This document shows, piece by piece, positions 48,705 through 56,701 of a DNA stretch of 64,000 nt; positions within the stretch are counted from its first letter, which is position 1, and each line of letters begins with the position of its first letter. The position numbers were made by a program, and so were the translations under genes. The DNA comes from Streptomyces noursei (GTDB taxonomy: Bacteria; Actinomycetota; Actinomycetes; Streptomycetales; Streptomycetaceae): contig NZ_LWBU01000279.1 in the NCBI RefSeq assembly GCF_001646665.1, forward strand, positions 372,760 through 436,759, written 5' to 3'. The notes below the pieces were generated by a model that worked only from the letters and a program-made list of their open reading frames with translations, was not told where the DNA came from and did not search any database.

Positions 48705-50237
48705 ATGCGGAAGTCACTGCCCCTGATCAGCACGGGCGAGCCGCCCGGGACCGGCGGGGGCGGCTGCTCGCCGGCCGCGCCCGCGGGCACCACCGCCGCG
48801 GCGGGCGCCCGGCCGGCCCTGCCGCGCTGGCGCAGGCGGAAACTGCGGATCGCGCTCGTGCGCCATCACGACCTGTGCCTGAACACCCGTCAGATCACCC
48901 AGATCCAGAAGCGCGCCGGTGTGCTGCCGCACCTGGGCCTCGGCTACATCCACACGGCGCTCAAGGCGGCCGGGTTCCAGGACGTCGTCCAGATCGACAC
49001 CCCCGCGCTCGGCCTGGACAGCGAGGGGCTGCGCGCGCTGCTCGCCGACTTCCGGCCCGACCTGGTGGGCGTGAGCACCACGACGCCGGGACTGCCGGGC
49101 GCCGTCGAGGCGTGCGAGGCGGCCAAGAGCACCGGCGCGAAGGTCATCCTCGGCGGCCCGCACACCGAGGTGTACGCCCGGGAGAACCTCTTCCACAAGA
49201 GCATCGACTACGTCGGCGTGGGCGAGGGCGTCACGATCATGCCGGAGCTCGCGGAGGCGCTGGAGCAGGGCGAGGAGCCCACCGGTATCCGGGGCCTGGT
49301 GAGCCGCGAGTGGGACGGCGGCGCCGCGCCCATGGTGAACCTGGAGGACGTGGGCTGGCCGGAGCGCGGGGGGCTGCCCATGCGCAACTACTTCTCCATC
49401 ATGGCGCCGCGCCCGTTCGCGACGATGATCTCCAGCCGCGGGTGCCCCTTCAAGTGCAGTTTCTGCTTCAAGCAGGCGGTGGACAAGAAGTCGATGTACC
49501 GGACGCCCGAGGACGTCGTCGGCGAGATGGCCGAGCTGAAGAAGCGCTGGGGCGTCAAGGAGATCATGTTCTACGACGACGTGTTCACCCTGCACCGCGG
49601 CCGGGTGCGGGAGATCTGCGAACTCATCGGCGAGACGGGGCTGAAGGTCCGCTGGGAGGCGCCGACCCGGGTGGACCTGGTGCCGGTGAAGCTGCTGGAG
49701 GCGATGGCCGGCGCCGGCTGCGTACGGCTGAGGTTCGGCATCGAGCACGGGGACCCGGAGATCCTGCGGCGGATGCGAAAGGAGAGCGACATCGGCAAGA
49801 TCGAACGGGCCGTGACCGACGCCCACGAGGCGGGGATCAAGGGCTTCGGCTACTTCATCGTGGGCTGGCTCGACGAGACGCGCGAGCAGTTCCGCCGCAC
49901 GCTGGACCTGGCCTGCCGGATCCCGCTGGACTACGCGAGCTTCTACACCGCGACGCCCCTGCCCGGTACGCCGCTGCACACCGAGTCGGTGGCCGCGGGG
50001 CGCATCCCGGCCGACTACTGGGACCGGTTCGTGCGCGGCGAGTTCGACCAGCGGATCGGCTACCTGGTGCCGGACGCCCAGCAGCGCGCCCAGATCGCGT
50101 ACCGGAAGTTCTTCCTGCGCCGCGAGATGGCCCGGCCGCTGCTGTCGCACATGGCCGAGACCGGTCAGTGGCGCAACACCCTGGACGGACTGCGCAGCCT
50201 GGCCCGCTCCACCTCCAACACCGACCGTGACTTCTGA
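48705..50237 (+). CDS. moeK5: cobalamin-dependent radical SAM C-methyltransferase, MoeK5
   Basis: A 510-aa class B radical SAM methylase. The N-terminal half (IALVRHHDLCLNTRQI, DLVGVSTTTPGLPGAV, VILGGPHTEVYA) is a B12-binding domain; the radical SAM cluster motif is RGCPFKCSFC with cysteines near 247, 251 and 254. RFGIEHGDPEILRRMRK and GYFIVGWLDETREQF are typical of the B12-radical SAM group. In moenomycin synthesis MoeK5 adds the methyl at C4 of unit F. The first 45 residues are a low-complexity extension. ATG 48705 is preceded by GAGGGGGAACC. Confidence 0.92.
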   Translation: MRKSLPLISTGEPPGTGGGGCSPAAPAGTTAAAGARPALPRWRRRKLRIALVRHHDLCLNTRQITQIQKRAGVLPHLGLGYIHTALKAAGFQDVVQIDTPALGLDSEGLRALLADFRPDLVGVSTTTPGLPGAVEACEAAKSTGAKVILGGPHTEVYARENLFHKSIDYVGVGEGVTIMPELAEALEQGEEPTGIRGLVSREWDGGAAPMVNLEDVGWPERGGLPMRNYFSIMAPRPFATMISSRGCPFKCSFCFKQAVDKKSMYRTPEDVVGEMAELKKRWGVKEIMFYDDVFTLHRGRVREICELIGETGLKVRWEAPTRVDLVPVKLLEAMAGAGCVRLRFGIEHGDPEILRRMRKESDIGKIERAVTDAHEAGIKGFGYFIVGWLDETREQFRRTLDLACRIPLDYASFYTATPLPGTPLHTESVAAGRIPADYWDRFVRGEFDQRIGYLVPDAQQRAQIAYRKFFLRREMARPLLSHMAETGQWRNTLDGLRSLARSTSNTDRDF

Positions 50238-51507
50238 ACGGGCGGCACCGGTGCGGCTCAACCGGCCGGTGCGCCCCGGCCCGGCCGGTGCGCCGGAGCC
50301 GTTCCCGCTCGGGCACCTGCGCGCCACCGTCTCGCGCGGGTACCGCCCCGGCACCACCTGGTCGACCCCCGTGCGGTACGTGCTCGACGGCCGGCCCGAG
50401 CCGCGCGGAGCCCGGGAGGCGGCCGACGCGCTGCGCCCGGCCCGCCCCAGCGGGACGGCCGTGGCACTGGTCGCGCCGACCTACGTGGGGCGGGGCACCC
50501 TCGCGGAGCAGGCGGAGCGGCTCGACGCCCTGCTGGACCGGGTCGCGGAGGCGGTGCGCGCGCACCCGGACGTCGGGGTGCTGCTCTTCGTGGGCATGCA
50601 GTGGCGGGACGCGGCACAGGAGAAGGAGGCCCTGCTGCGGCTGGAGGCACTGCTGCGGCGTGCGGCGGAGCGGGAGCCGGGCGTGCGGGTGTGCGGTCTG
50701 TCGCTGCGCGGGCCGGGCAAGCCCAGGACCCTCAACGCCGCCGTGGCGGTGGCGGAACTGCTGGGGTGCGCGGGGGTCGGCTGGTTCGACGACGACGTGA
50801 CGCTGGAGCCGGACTGCCTGGCCCACCTGGTGGGGGCCTTCGTGGCGGGCGGCTGCCGGGGCGCGGTGGGCGCGACGAAGGTCCCGCACACGGCCGCGTA
50901 CGCCACCTCCCGCACGCTCGCCCGGGCGAAGGCGGTGGCCGCGCCCGCCACCGACTATCCGCACGGCTGCTGCATCCTGGTGGCGACCGAGGTGATGGCC
51001 GGGGGCATGCCGGACCGGTACGTGTCGGACGACGGCTACGTGTGCTTCCGGCTGCTGGACCCCCGGCTGCCCGACCCGCTGCGGTACCTGCGGCTGGTGC
51101 CGGAGGCGCGCTGCCACTACGTCGTGGCCGGCCCGGCCGGTGAGACGCGCCGCCGGATCCGCCGGCTGCTGCTCAACCACCTGATCGACCTGGCCGACTG
51201 GCCGCTGCCGGTCGCCCGTCACTACTTCCGGCACGTCCTGTTCGGCGGCATGTGGCCGCTGACCGGCTTCCACCGCGCGAAGGGCGTGCGCCACGGGATC
51301 GCCGAGGCGGCGATCAAGTGGCTCTACTTCTGCTGGTTCTGCGGGGTGGGCACGGAGCTGTACGTGCGCGGGCTGGTGCGCCGGCCCCTGCGCGAGGTGC
51401 GGTGGGCCGCGTACTCCACCGTCCGCAATCCGGCCCCCGCGTCCGCGTCCGCACCCGCACCCGCACCCGCACCCGCACCCGCACCCGCACCCGAGGAGAG
51501 CCGATGA
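50227..51507 (+). CDS. GT2-like glycosyltransferase of the MoeGT4/MoeGT5 type
   Basis: A 426-aa GT-A enzyme with the metal-binding WFDDDVTLEPD and VALVAPTYVGRGTLAEQ start of the fold. It is homologous to the protein at 56702-57862 (shared GLSLRGPGKPRTLNAA / GLALPGPGKLRTVNAA, RHYFRHVLFGGMWPL / RYFRDVLFHGLWPL and a WFC-VGTE/WFC-VASG end). In moenomycin the two related enzymes GT4 and GT5 add GlcNAc-type sugars (units E and C); I cannot tell which is which. The C-terminus is an Ala-Pro tail encoded by seven GCACCC repeats. It overlaps moeK5 by 11 bp and moeM5 by ATGA. Confidence 0.88.
   Translation: MTSERAAPVRLNRPVRPGPAGAPEPFPLGHLRATVSRGYRPGTTWSTPVRYVLDGRPEPRGAREAADALRPARPSGTAVALVAPTYVGRGTLAEQAERLDALLDRVAEAVRAHPDVGVLLFVGMQWRDAAQEKEALLRLEALLRRAAEREPGVRVCGLSLRGPGKPRTLNAAVAVAELLGCAGVGWFDDDVTLEPDCLAHLVGAFVAGGCRGAVGATKVPHTAAYATSRTLARAKAVAAPATDYPHGCCILVATEVMAGGMPDRYVSDDGYVCFRLLDPRLPDPLRYLRLVPEARCHYVVAGPAGETRRRIRRLLLNHLIDLADWPLPVARHYFRHVLFGGMWPLTGFHRAKGVRHGIAEAAIKWLYFCWFCGVGTELYVRGLVRRPLREVRWAAYSTVRNPAPASASAPAPAPAPAPAPAPEESR
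51451..51492 (+). repeat. hexanucleotide repeat (GCACCC)7
   Basis: Seven perfect copies encode an Ala-Pro tail of the glycosyltransferase immediately before the moeM5 ribosome site. In-frame slippage would alter only tail length. Confidence 0.9.
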
Positions 51508-53090
51508 AGGTCCTGTCACTCCACTCCGCCGGACACGACACGGGTGTCGGCTACTTCGAGGACGGGCGCTTGCGGTTCGCGGTGGAGACCGAGCGGCTCA
51601 CCCGCACCAAGCACGACCACCGGGCCGACGTCGCGCTGCGGCACGTGCTGGCCCAGGAGTGCGTGGACGCGGGCGGGATCGACCTGGTGGCGGTGTCCAC
51701 CCCGGTGCGCGGCGCGCTGCTGGGCATTCCGGACCTGGACGTGGCGATGGAGCGGGTGGCCGCGGGCGCCACGCACCACCGCACGACGTGCGAGCTGCTG
51801 GGGCGCACCGTGGACTGCGTGGTGGTCACGCACGAGGTGTCGCACGCGGCCCTCGCCGCGCACTACGCGGGCCACGAGGACGGCACGGTGGTGCTCGTCA
51901 ACGAGGGGCGCGGCCAGGTGAGCCGCAGTTCGCTGTTCAGGGTGGCGGGCGGGCGCCTGGAGTGGGTGGAGAAGGATCCGCTGCCCTGGTACGGCAACGG
52001 TTTCGGGTGGACCGCGATCGGTCACCTGCTGGGGTTCGGCAAGAGCCCGAGCGTCGCGGGGAAGGTGATGGCGCTGGGCGGGTACGGGGAGCCGAGCGCC
52101 CGGGTGCGGGACGCCCTGCTGGCGGTCGACCGGCGGGTGATGGACGACTTGGCGGTGGCCGAGCGGGTGCGGGCCGAGCTGGCCGCGCGGCCCGAGTTCG
52201 GCCGGGACTTCGGGACGATGGCGCGGGTGGTGGCGTCCTTCCAGGAGCTGTTCACGGAGACGGTGTACGAGCTGCTGAGCCGTCATGTCACACGGACGGG
52301 GGCCGGTTGGGGCCCGCTCGCCCTGGGCGGCGGGTGCGCACTGAACATCGTGGCCAACTCGGAGCTGCGGCGCCGCTTCGGCCGGGACGTCGCGGTGCCG
52401 CCGGCGTGCGGTGACGCCGGGCACCTCGCGGGGCCGGGGATCTACGCCCTGAGGTACCTGGCGGGCCAGGACGTGGCGCCGCTGGGCGTGTACGCCAACG
52501 GGGCCGGCGAGTCCCGGGAGGCGGCGCTGCGGGCGCTGGCCGGCGCGGGTCTGGAGCCGGTTCCGTACGACCGGGCCGCGGTGGCCGGGACGCTGGCCGG
52601 GGGCGGCGTCGTCGCGCTGTTGCAGGGCGCGGCGGAGCTCGGCCCCCGGGCGCTGGGGCACCGGTCGCTGCTGGGCAGTCCGGCGGTGCCGGGGATGCGC
52701 AAGCGGATGAGCGAGGAGCTGAAGCAGCGCGAGTGGTACCGGCCGCTGGGCGCCGTGATGCGCGGCGAGCGGTTCGCGGAGCTGTACCCGGGGCAGTACG
52801 GCTCGCCGTACATGCTGTTCGAGTACGACGTCCCCGAGGGCGTCGCTCCGGAGGCCCGCCATGTGAACGGGACGTGCCGGATCCAGACCCTCGGCCCGGA
52901 GGAGTCGCGGCTGCACGCCCTGCTGGCCGAGTTCGAGGCGCTGAGCGGCACCCCGGCGCTGATCAACACCTCGCTCAACGGCCCGGGCAGGGCGATCGCC
53001 CACACGGCCGGCGACGTGCTCGACGACTTCGCCGGCTGTGGGGTCGACCTGTTCGTCATGGACGACGTGATGGCGCGGCGGCGCGGCTGA
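51504..53090 (+). CDS. moeM5: O-carbamoyltransferase (NodU/CmcH family), MoeM5
   Basis: A 528-aa carbamoyltransferase with an N-terminal ASKHA-type/Kae1-like half (MKVLSLHSAGHDTGVGYFED, VVVTHEVSHAALAAHYAG, LALGGGCALNIVANSEL) and a C-terminal YrdC-like half that forms carbamoyl-adenylate (GAAELGPRALGHRSLLG, VNGTCRIQTL, LINTSLNGPGRAIAHTAGD). In moenomycin synthesis MoeM5 carbamoylates unit F. ATG 51504 overlaps the upstream glycosyltransferase stop. Its stop directly abuts the stop of the convergent moeN5 gene with no intervening base. Confidence 0.94.
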   Translation: MKVLSLHSAGHDTGVGYFEDGRLRFAVETERLTRTKHDHRADVALRHVLAQECVDAGGIDLVAVSTPVRGALLGIPDLDVAMERVAAGATHHRTTCELLGRTVDCVVVTHEVSHAALAAHYAGHEDGTVVLVNEGRGQVSRSSLFRVAGGRLEWVEKDPLPWYGNGFGWTAIGHLLGFGKSPSVAGKVMALGGYGEPSARVRDALLAVDRRVMDDLAVAERVRAELAARPEFGRDFGTMARVVASFQELFTETVYELLSRHVTRTGAGWGPLALGGGCALNIVANSELRRRFGRDVAVPPACGDAGHLAGPGIYALRYLAGQDVAPLGVYANGAGESREAALRALAGAGLEPVPYDRAAVAGTLAGGGVVALLQGAAELGPRALGHRSLLGSPAVPGMRKRMSEELKQREWYRPLGAVMRGERFAELYPGQYGSPYMLFEYDVPEGVAPEARHVNGTCRIQTLGPEESRLHALLAEFEALSGTPALINTSLNGPGRAIAHTAGDVLDDFAGCGVDLFVMDDVMARRRG

Positions 53091-53951
53091 TCACGCCGTC
53101 GCCGCGGTGGAGGGGCCGGGCGGGAGCGGCACGTGCGGCGGGACCAGCCGGTCGAGCACGTCGTCGGTGTAGAGGTCAACGACCGGGCCGAGGGCCCGGG
53201 AGGCCGGCTGTTCCCGTACGGCCGCGTGGGCGCGGGCGCGCAGGCGCTCCAGCAGGCTGACGACCTGTCCGCCGGTGACGGCCCGGGTGCGCAGCAGGTG
53301 GCCGAGGTTGCCGTCCCGTTCGCCGTCGCGGGCGTAGTCGGTGAGGTCGTCGGCGATGGTGATGACGGTGCCGAACGCCTCGGCGAAGGCGCGGGCGGGC
53401 GCCTGGGCGCCGGGCAGCCGGCCGGCGAGCGCGGCGAGGGAGCCGTAGCAGCCGAGGAACGTCGCGCCGTACGTCCGGGCGTGGGTGCGCCATTCGTCGA
53501 GGGTGCGGGCGCGGTGCTTCTTGGTGCGTATCTGCCCGGTGCAGATGGTGGTGAAGTCGCGGTGCAGGAGGTCGGTGACGGCCTGGGCGTCGCGGCTGAG
53601 GCGGCACAGTTCACGCAGGGCGGTCAGGTGCAGGTGGAGGGCGAGGCAGGCGAGTTCGACGCGGTCGAGGCCGCTGTCGTCGTCCATGAGGTCGTCGACG
53701 AGTTTCATGGCGACGATGTCGAGGGCGAGGGCGGACGCCGTCTCGGAACGCACCGCCCGGTCGGTGATCCATTCGGTGAGGAAGTGCGGGACCCGCAGGT
53801 AGAGGCGGAGGGCGGCGACATGGGCGACGAGGTCGTCCGAGCCGCCGCCCGCGGCCACGAAGGCGGTCACCCGGTCGCGGTTGGCCGCCTCGGTCGCGAG
53901 CATGGCGGCGGTGTACTCCTCGGTGAGCGGGGCTCTGTGGGCGCCGTTCAC
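53091..53951 (-). CDS. moeN5: prenyltransferase forming the C25 moenocinol chain, MoeN5
   Basis: A 286-aa all-alpha isoprenoid synthase relative. The LATEAANRDRVTAFVA start, LRLYLRVPHFLTEW, DIVAMKLVDDLMDDDSGLDR (first Asp-rich motif; key DDLMDDD), CTGQIRTKKHRA and ADDLTDYARDGERDGNL correspond closely to MoeN5 of S. ghanaensis as I remember it. MoeN5 couples geranyl diphosphate to the farnesyl glycolipid with rearrangement, giving the branched C25 lipid. GTG 53951 overlaps the moeO5 stop (GTGA); an internal ATG at residue 17 is a possible alternative start. Leftward two-gene operon with moeO5. Confidence 0.94.
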   Translation of the reverse strand: MNGAHRAPLTEEYTAAMLATEAANRDRVTAFVAAGGGSDDLVAHVAALRLYLRVPHFLTEWITDRAVRSETASALALDIVAMKLVDDLMDDDSGLDRVELACLALHLHLTALRELCRLSRDAQAVTDLLHRDFTTICTGQIRTKKHRARTLDEWRTHARTYGATFLGCYGSLAALAGRLPGAQAPARAFAEAFGTVITIADDLTDYARDGERDGNLGHLLRTRAVTGGQVVSLLERLRARAHAAVREQPASRALGPVVDLYTDDVLDRLVPPHVPLPPGPSTAATA

Positions 53952-54760
53952 GGCCGGGCCCCCCGTATGTGCGGGACCAGGCCCGGGCGGGCGGCGGCGA
54001 GCGCCTCCAGCGTGGTGCGCCAGTCGTCGTCCTCCAGTGCCCCGGCGAAGCCGACGTAGTCGGCGCCCGCGTCGAGGTAGGCCGTGACCCGGTCCCGTGA
54101 GCGGACGTTGCCGCTGACGAAGAGGATCTGGTCGGGGTGGAGCCGGTCCCGGAAGTGGCGGACGACGTCGGGCGGCACGTGGGAGTGGCGGGAGTAGAGG
54201 TACACCATGTGGAAGCCGAAGGAGACGGCGACGTCGATGTGCCGGTCGAGCCGGTCGGTGCGGGTGCCCACGGGCACGGTGTCGAGCAGGTCGCCGGTCC
54301 TGCGGTCCTCGCCGAAGGTGAGGGCGACGGTGAGCAGGAGCTCGGGCCACTGTTCGCGGTCGAGCCGGCCGGGCATGGTGAGCAGGGTCTCCAGGAAGCT
54401 CTTCCAGACGAAGTAGTCGTCCTGGGAGCCGAGCAGGGCGGGCAGGATCACCGCGTCGGCCCCTGGGGTCAGCGGGAAGCCGGTGCCCTTGCGGGGCGGG
54501 AAGTGCAGCAGGACCGGTAAGGACGTGGCCGCTTTGATGCGGGCCACGTAGGGCGGCATGCGGGTCTCGAACGACTCGTAGTCGGTGCTGGCGAGGATGA
54601 CGAAGGGGAAGCCCAGGTCGTCCAGGGCCCGCGCCTTCTCCACCGCTTCGGACGGCGGCACCTTGAAGGGGTCGATGATGTGCACCGGTCCGGACCGCCG
54701 GTCGCGGAGGCGGGTGAGTACGTGCCGTGCCGGAAGTGCGAGGTCGGACAACGGATCCAT
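53948..54760 (-). CDS. moeO5: farnesyl-3-phosphoglycerate synthase, MoeO5
   Basis: A 270-aa TIM-barrel prenyltransferase of the geranylgeranylglyceryl-phosphate synthase family. GPVHIIDPFKVPP at the first strand, FPFVILASTDYESFE, GADAVILPALLGSQDDYFVW, GFHMVYLYSRHSH and ILFVSGNVRSRDRVTAYLDAGADYV (key VSGNVRS phosphate loop) match the family. MoeO5 is the committed enzyme that attaches a farnesyl group to 3-phosphoglycerate. Codon 81 is TTA (54518-54520 on the plus strand as TAA), as reported for S. ghanaensis moeO5. ATG 54760 follows GGGGAGCGCTCC. Confidence 0.94.
   Translation of the reverse strand: MDPLSDLALPARHVLTRLRDRRSGPVHIIDPFKVPPSEAVEKARALDDLGFPFVILASTDYESFETRMPPYVARIKAATSLPVLLHFPPRKGTGFPLTPGADAVILPALLGSQDDYFVWKSFLETLLTMPGRLDREQWPELLLTVALTFGEDRRTGDLLDTVPVGTRTDRLDRHIDVAVSFGFHMVYLYSRHSHVPPDVVRHFRDRLHPDQILFVSGNVRSRDRVTAYLDAGADYVGFAGALEDDDWRTTLEALAAARPGLVPHIRGARP
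54518..54520 (-). promoter_or_regulatory. TTA (bldA) codon in moeO5
   Basis: In-frame TTA leucine codon 81 (ATSLPVLLH) in the first committed gene of the pathway. Confidence 0.9.
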
Positions 54761-54998
54761 GGAGCGCTCCCCTCTCGTCTCGATGGGCGTGCGGCGGGGC
54801 GCCCGGAAACCGGGGGGCGGAACTTTCCGGCAGCACGAAGCGCCCGGAAATCAGGAATTCCGGTTCGTTCGCCGGGTCGCTTTCGGCATTCCGGCCGACC
54901 GGCAGCTTTAATCGGGCCCCGAGCACGCGGAGTTCACTCTACAGTCGTTCGTTTGACCGAGGTAGAGGGGAAATTCAACCAAGCTATTCGGGGGCCGG

Positions 54999-55688
54999 TC
55001 AGCCGAATTGCATGTGGGCGCGGCGCCTCAGCCGTACCGCCTGGACGGCGCAGCTCGCCGCCATCAGGAGCGCGGCGGTCACGGCCGCGTGCGCGACGCC
55101 GGGGGCGAGGGACCCGGCGCCCGCGCCGTCGACCGCGTACGTGATGATCTCCCTGGTGGACCAGAACGGCAGGGCGCGCGCCGAGTCCTTGGCCGGGTCC
55201 ATGACCATCTGGGCGCCGATGACGGAGATGAGCAGCAGGGTGCCCTCCATGTCGCGGGGCACGGCCAGCCCCAGGAGGAGGCCCAGGGGCACGGCGACGA
55301 GCGTGGTGAGGGCCAGTTCCAGCACCACGGCCCCGAGGTGGCGCACGTCCTGGTCGAGGGCGATCAGCAGGGCGTAGAGCGCGGAGACGGCGAGGCCCGC
55401 GCCGACGAGGGCGAGGCTGCGGCCGAGGTGGAGGTGGCGGGGCCTGAAGCCGCCCAGGGCGAGACGTGGCTCGATCTCGCGGCCGCCGACGGAGGAGAAC
55501 AGGGCGGCGGCGCTGACGGCGAAGCCCAGGCCGAGGCTGGCGAACCGGATGGCCTGGCCCGGCTCGTCGTGCCGGCCCAGGTAGAAGACGAGCGGTACGA
55601 GGAGCAGCAGTCCGAGGACGCCGCGCCGGCGCGTGAGTTCGCGCAGGGTCGCCTGCGCCATGCGGAGGGTGCGGAACGTCGGGCTCAC
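54999..55688 (-). CDS. moeX5: ABC transporter permease, MoeX5
   Basis: A 229-aa membrane protein with six hydrophobic segments (for example GVLGLLLLVPLVFYLG, LTTLVAVPLGLLLGLAVP) of the ABC-2 type; AVPRDMEGTLLLISVIGAQM is typical of the region before TM5. It should pair with the adjacent ATPase MoeP5. GTG 55688 overlaps the moeP5 stop (GTGA). In the moenomycin cluster this pair lies beside moeO5 as here and is thought to act in export. Stop codon is followed by 238 bp before moeO5, which holds the moeO5-N5 promoter. Confidence 0.9.
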   Translation of the reverse strand: MSPTFRTLRMAQATLRELTRRRGVLGLLLLVPLVFYLGRHDEPGQAIRFASLGLGFAVSAAALFSSVGGREIEPRLALGGFRPRHLHLGRSLALVGAGLAVSALYALLIALDQDVRHLGAVVLELALTTLVAVPLGLLLGLAVPRDMEGTLLLISVIGAQMVMDPAKDSARALPFWSTREIITYAVDGAGAGSLAPGVAHAAVTAALLMAASCAVQAVRLRRRAHMQFG

Positions 55689-56365
55689 AGGGTGGCCTCC
55701 GTGCCGGTGCGGGGGCTGAGGTCGAGGACCTGGTCCACGCGGTCGAGCCGGCTCAGCATGTGGGTGACGACGACGACCGCCTTGCCCTCCTCCCGCCAGT
55801 CCCACACGTTCTTCCAGAAGTCGAGGTAGGAGCCGCGGTCGAAGCCCTGGTACGGCTCGTCCAGCAGCAGCACGTCGGGGTCGCCGAGCGCGGCCAGGAC
55901 CACGTTGAGCTTCTGGCGGGTGCCGCCGGAGAGGTCCTTGGCGAGCGTGCGCCGGCCGACGGACCAGTCGAGGGTGCGGGCCAGTTCGCGGCCGCGCCGG
56001 GAGGCGGCGGCGGGCCGCAGGCCGCGGCCGGCGCCGAAGAGGGTGAAGTGCTCGCCGGGGGTGAGGAAGTCCAGGACGCCGACGTCCTGCGGGCAGTAGC
56101 CGAGCCGGCCCCGCACGGACACGCGGCCCCGGTCGGGGGAGGCGAGTCCGGCGCAGATCTTGAGCATGGTGGACTTGCCGGCGCCGTTGCTGCCCACGAT
56201 CGCCGCCACCTCTCCGGAGCGGACGGTCAGGTCGACGCCGTTCAGGACGCGGCGGCGGCGGTAGCTCTTCACGATGCCCTGGGCGTGGAGCAGGACGGGC
56301 GCTCCGTCGTCGCCGGGGGTCTCCCCCAGCCCTTGTGCCGGTCGCGTACTCGCGGGATACACCAT
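55685..56365 (-). CDS. moeP5: ABC transporter ATPase, MoeP5
   Basis: A 226-aa stand-alone nucleotide-binding subunit. Walker A GSNGAGKSTMLKICAG near residue 58, Q-loop YCPQD, signature LSGGTRQKLNVVLAAL and Walker B VLLLDEPYQGFD; the switch His is in VVVTHML. A KSTMLK-type drug/lipid exporter ATPase of the ABC-2 class, partner of MoeX5. ATG 56365 was chosen as the first start before the conserved YRRRRVLNGVDL strand; the open frame continues further upstream through low-complexity sequence. Confidence 0.92.
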   Translation of the reverse strand: MVYPASTRPAQGLGETPGDDGAPVLLHAQGIVKSYRRRRVLNGVDLTVRSGEVAAIVGSNGAGKSTMLKICAGLASPDRGRVSVRGRLGYCPQDVGVLDFLTPGEHFTLFGAGRGLRPAAASRRGRELARTLDWSVGRRTLAKDLSGGTRQKLNVVLAALGDPDVLLLDEPYQGFDRGSYLDFWKNVWDWREEGKAVVVVTHMLSRLDRVDQVLDLSPRTGTEATL

Positions 56366-56701
56366 GCGTACGTCACCCCTCGGGTGTGGTGGTGTCGGTG
56401 GGCGGTCCGCCGGACGGTCACGGGGTGGGGCGCGGTCTGCGTGCGGTGATCCTGTCGTGCGGCGCCTGGGGAACGGTCGCCTTTTTACCACGCCCGGCCA
56501 TCGGCACCGTGACTTTCCGCCATAACGGCGCAAGGACGCCAGGACGTCAATTCCGGCCATTCCTCGGGAAGTCGGGGAAGGCCGCCTTGTGATCATTCGG
56601 CGGAATTGGCTAGCCTCCCGGACCGGCGCCACCCAATTGTTCTGCGATTTCTACACGGTTCGCTGCTTTTTCCGGACCGACCGGCCGGGCGGAGGGCATG
56701 G
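56366..56701. promoter_or_regulatory. divergent promoter region moeP5/glycosyltransferase
   Basis: 336 bp without a supported gene. A plus-strand promoter-like pair is TTGTGA (56587-56592) and TAGCCT (56611-56616), 18 bases apart, about 85 bases before the glycosyltransferase ATG. This is the interval where a deoxysugar gene pair (moeR5/moeS5) might be expected by comparison with S. ghanaensis; none is there. Confidence 0.45.
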
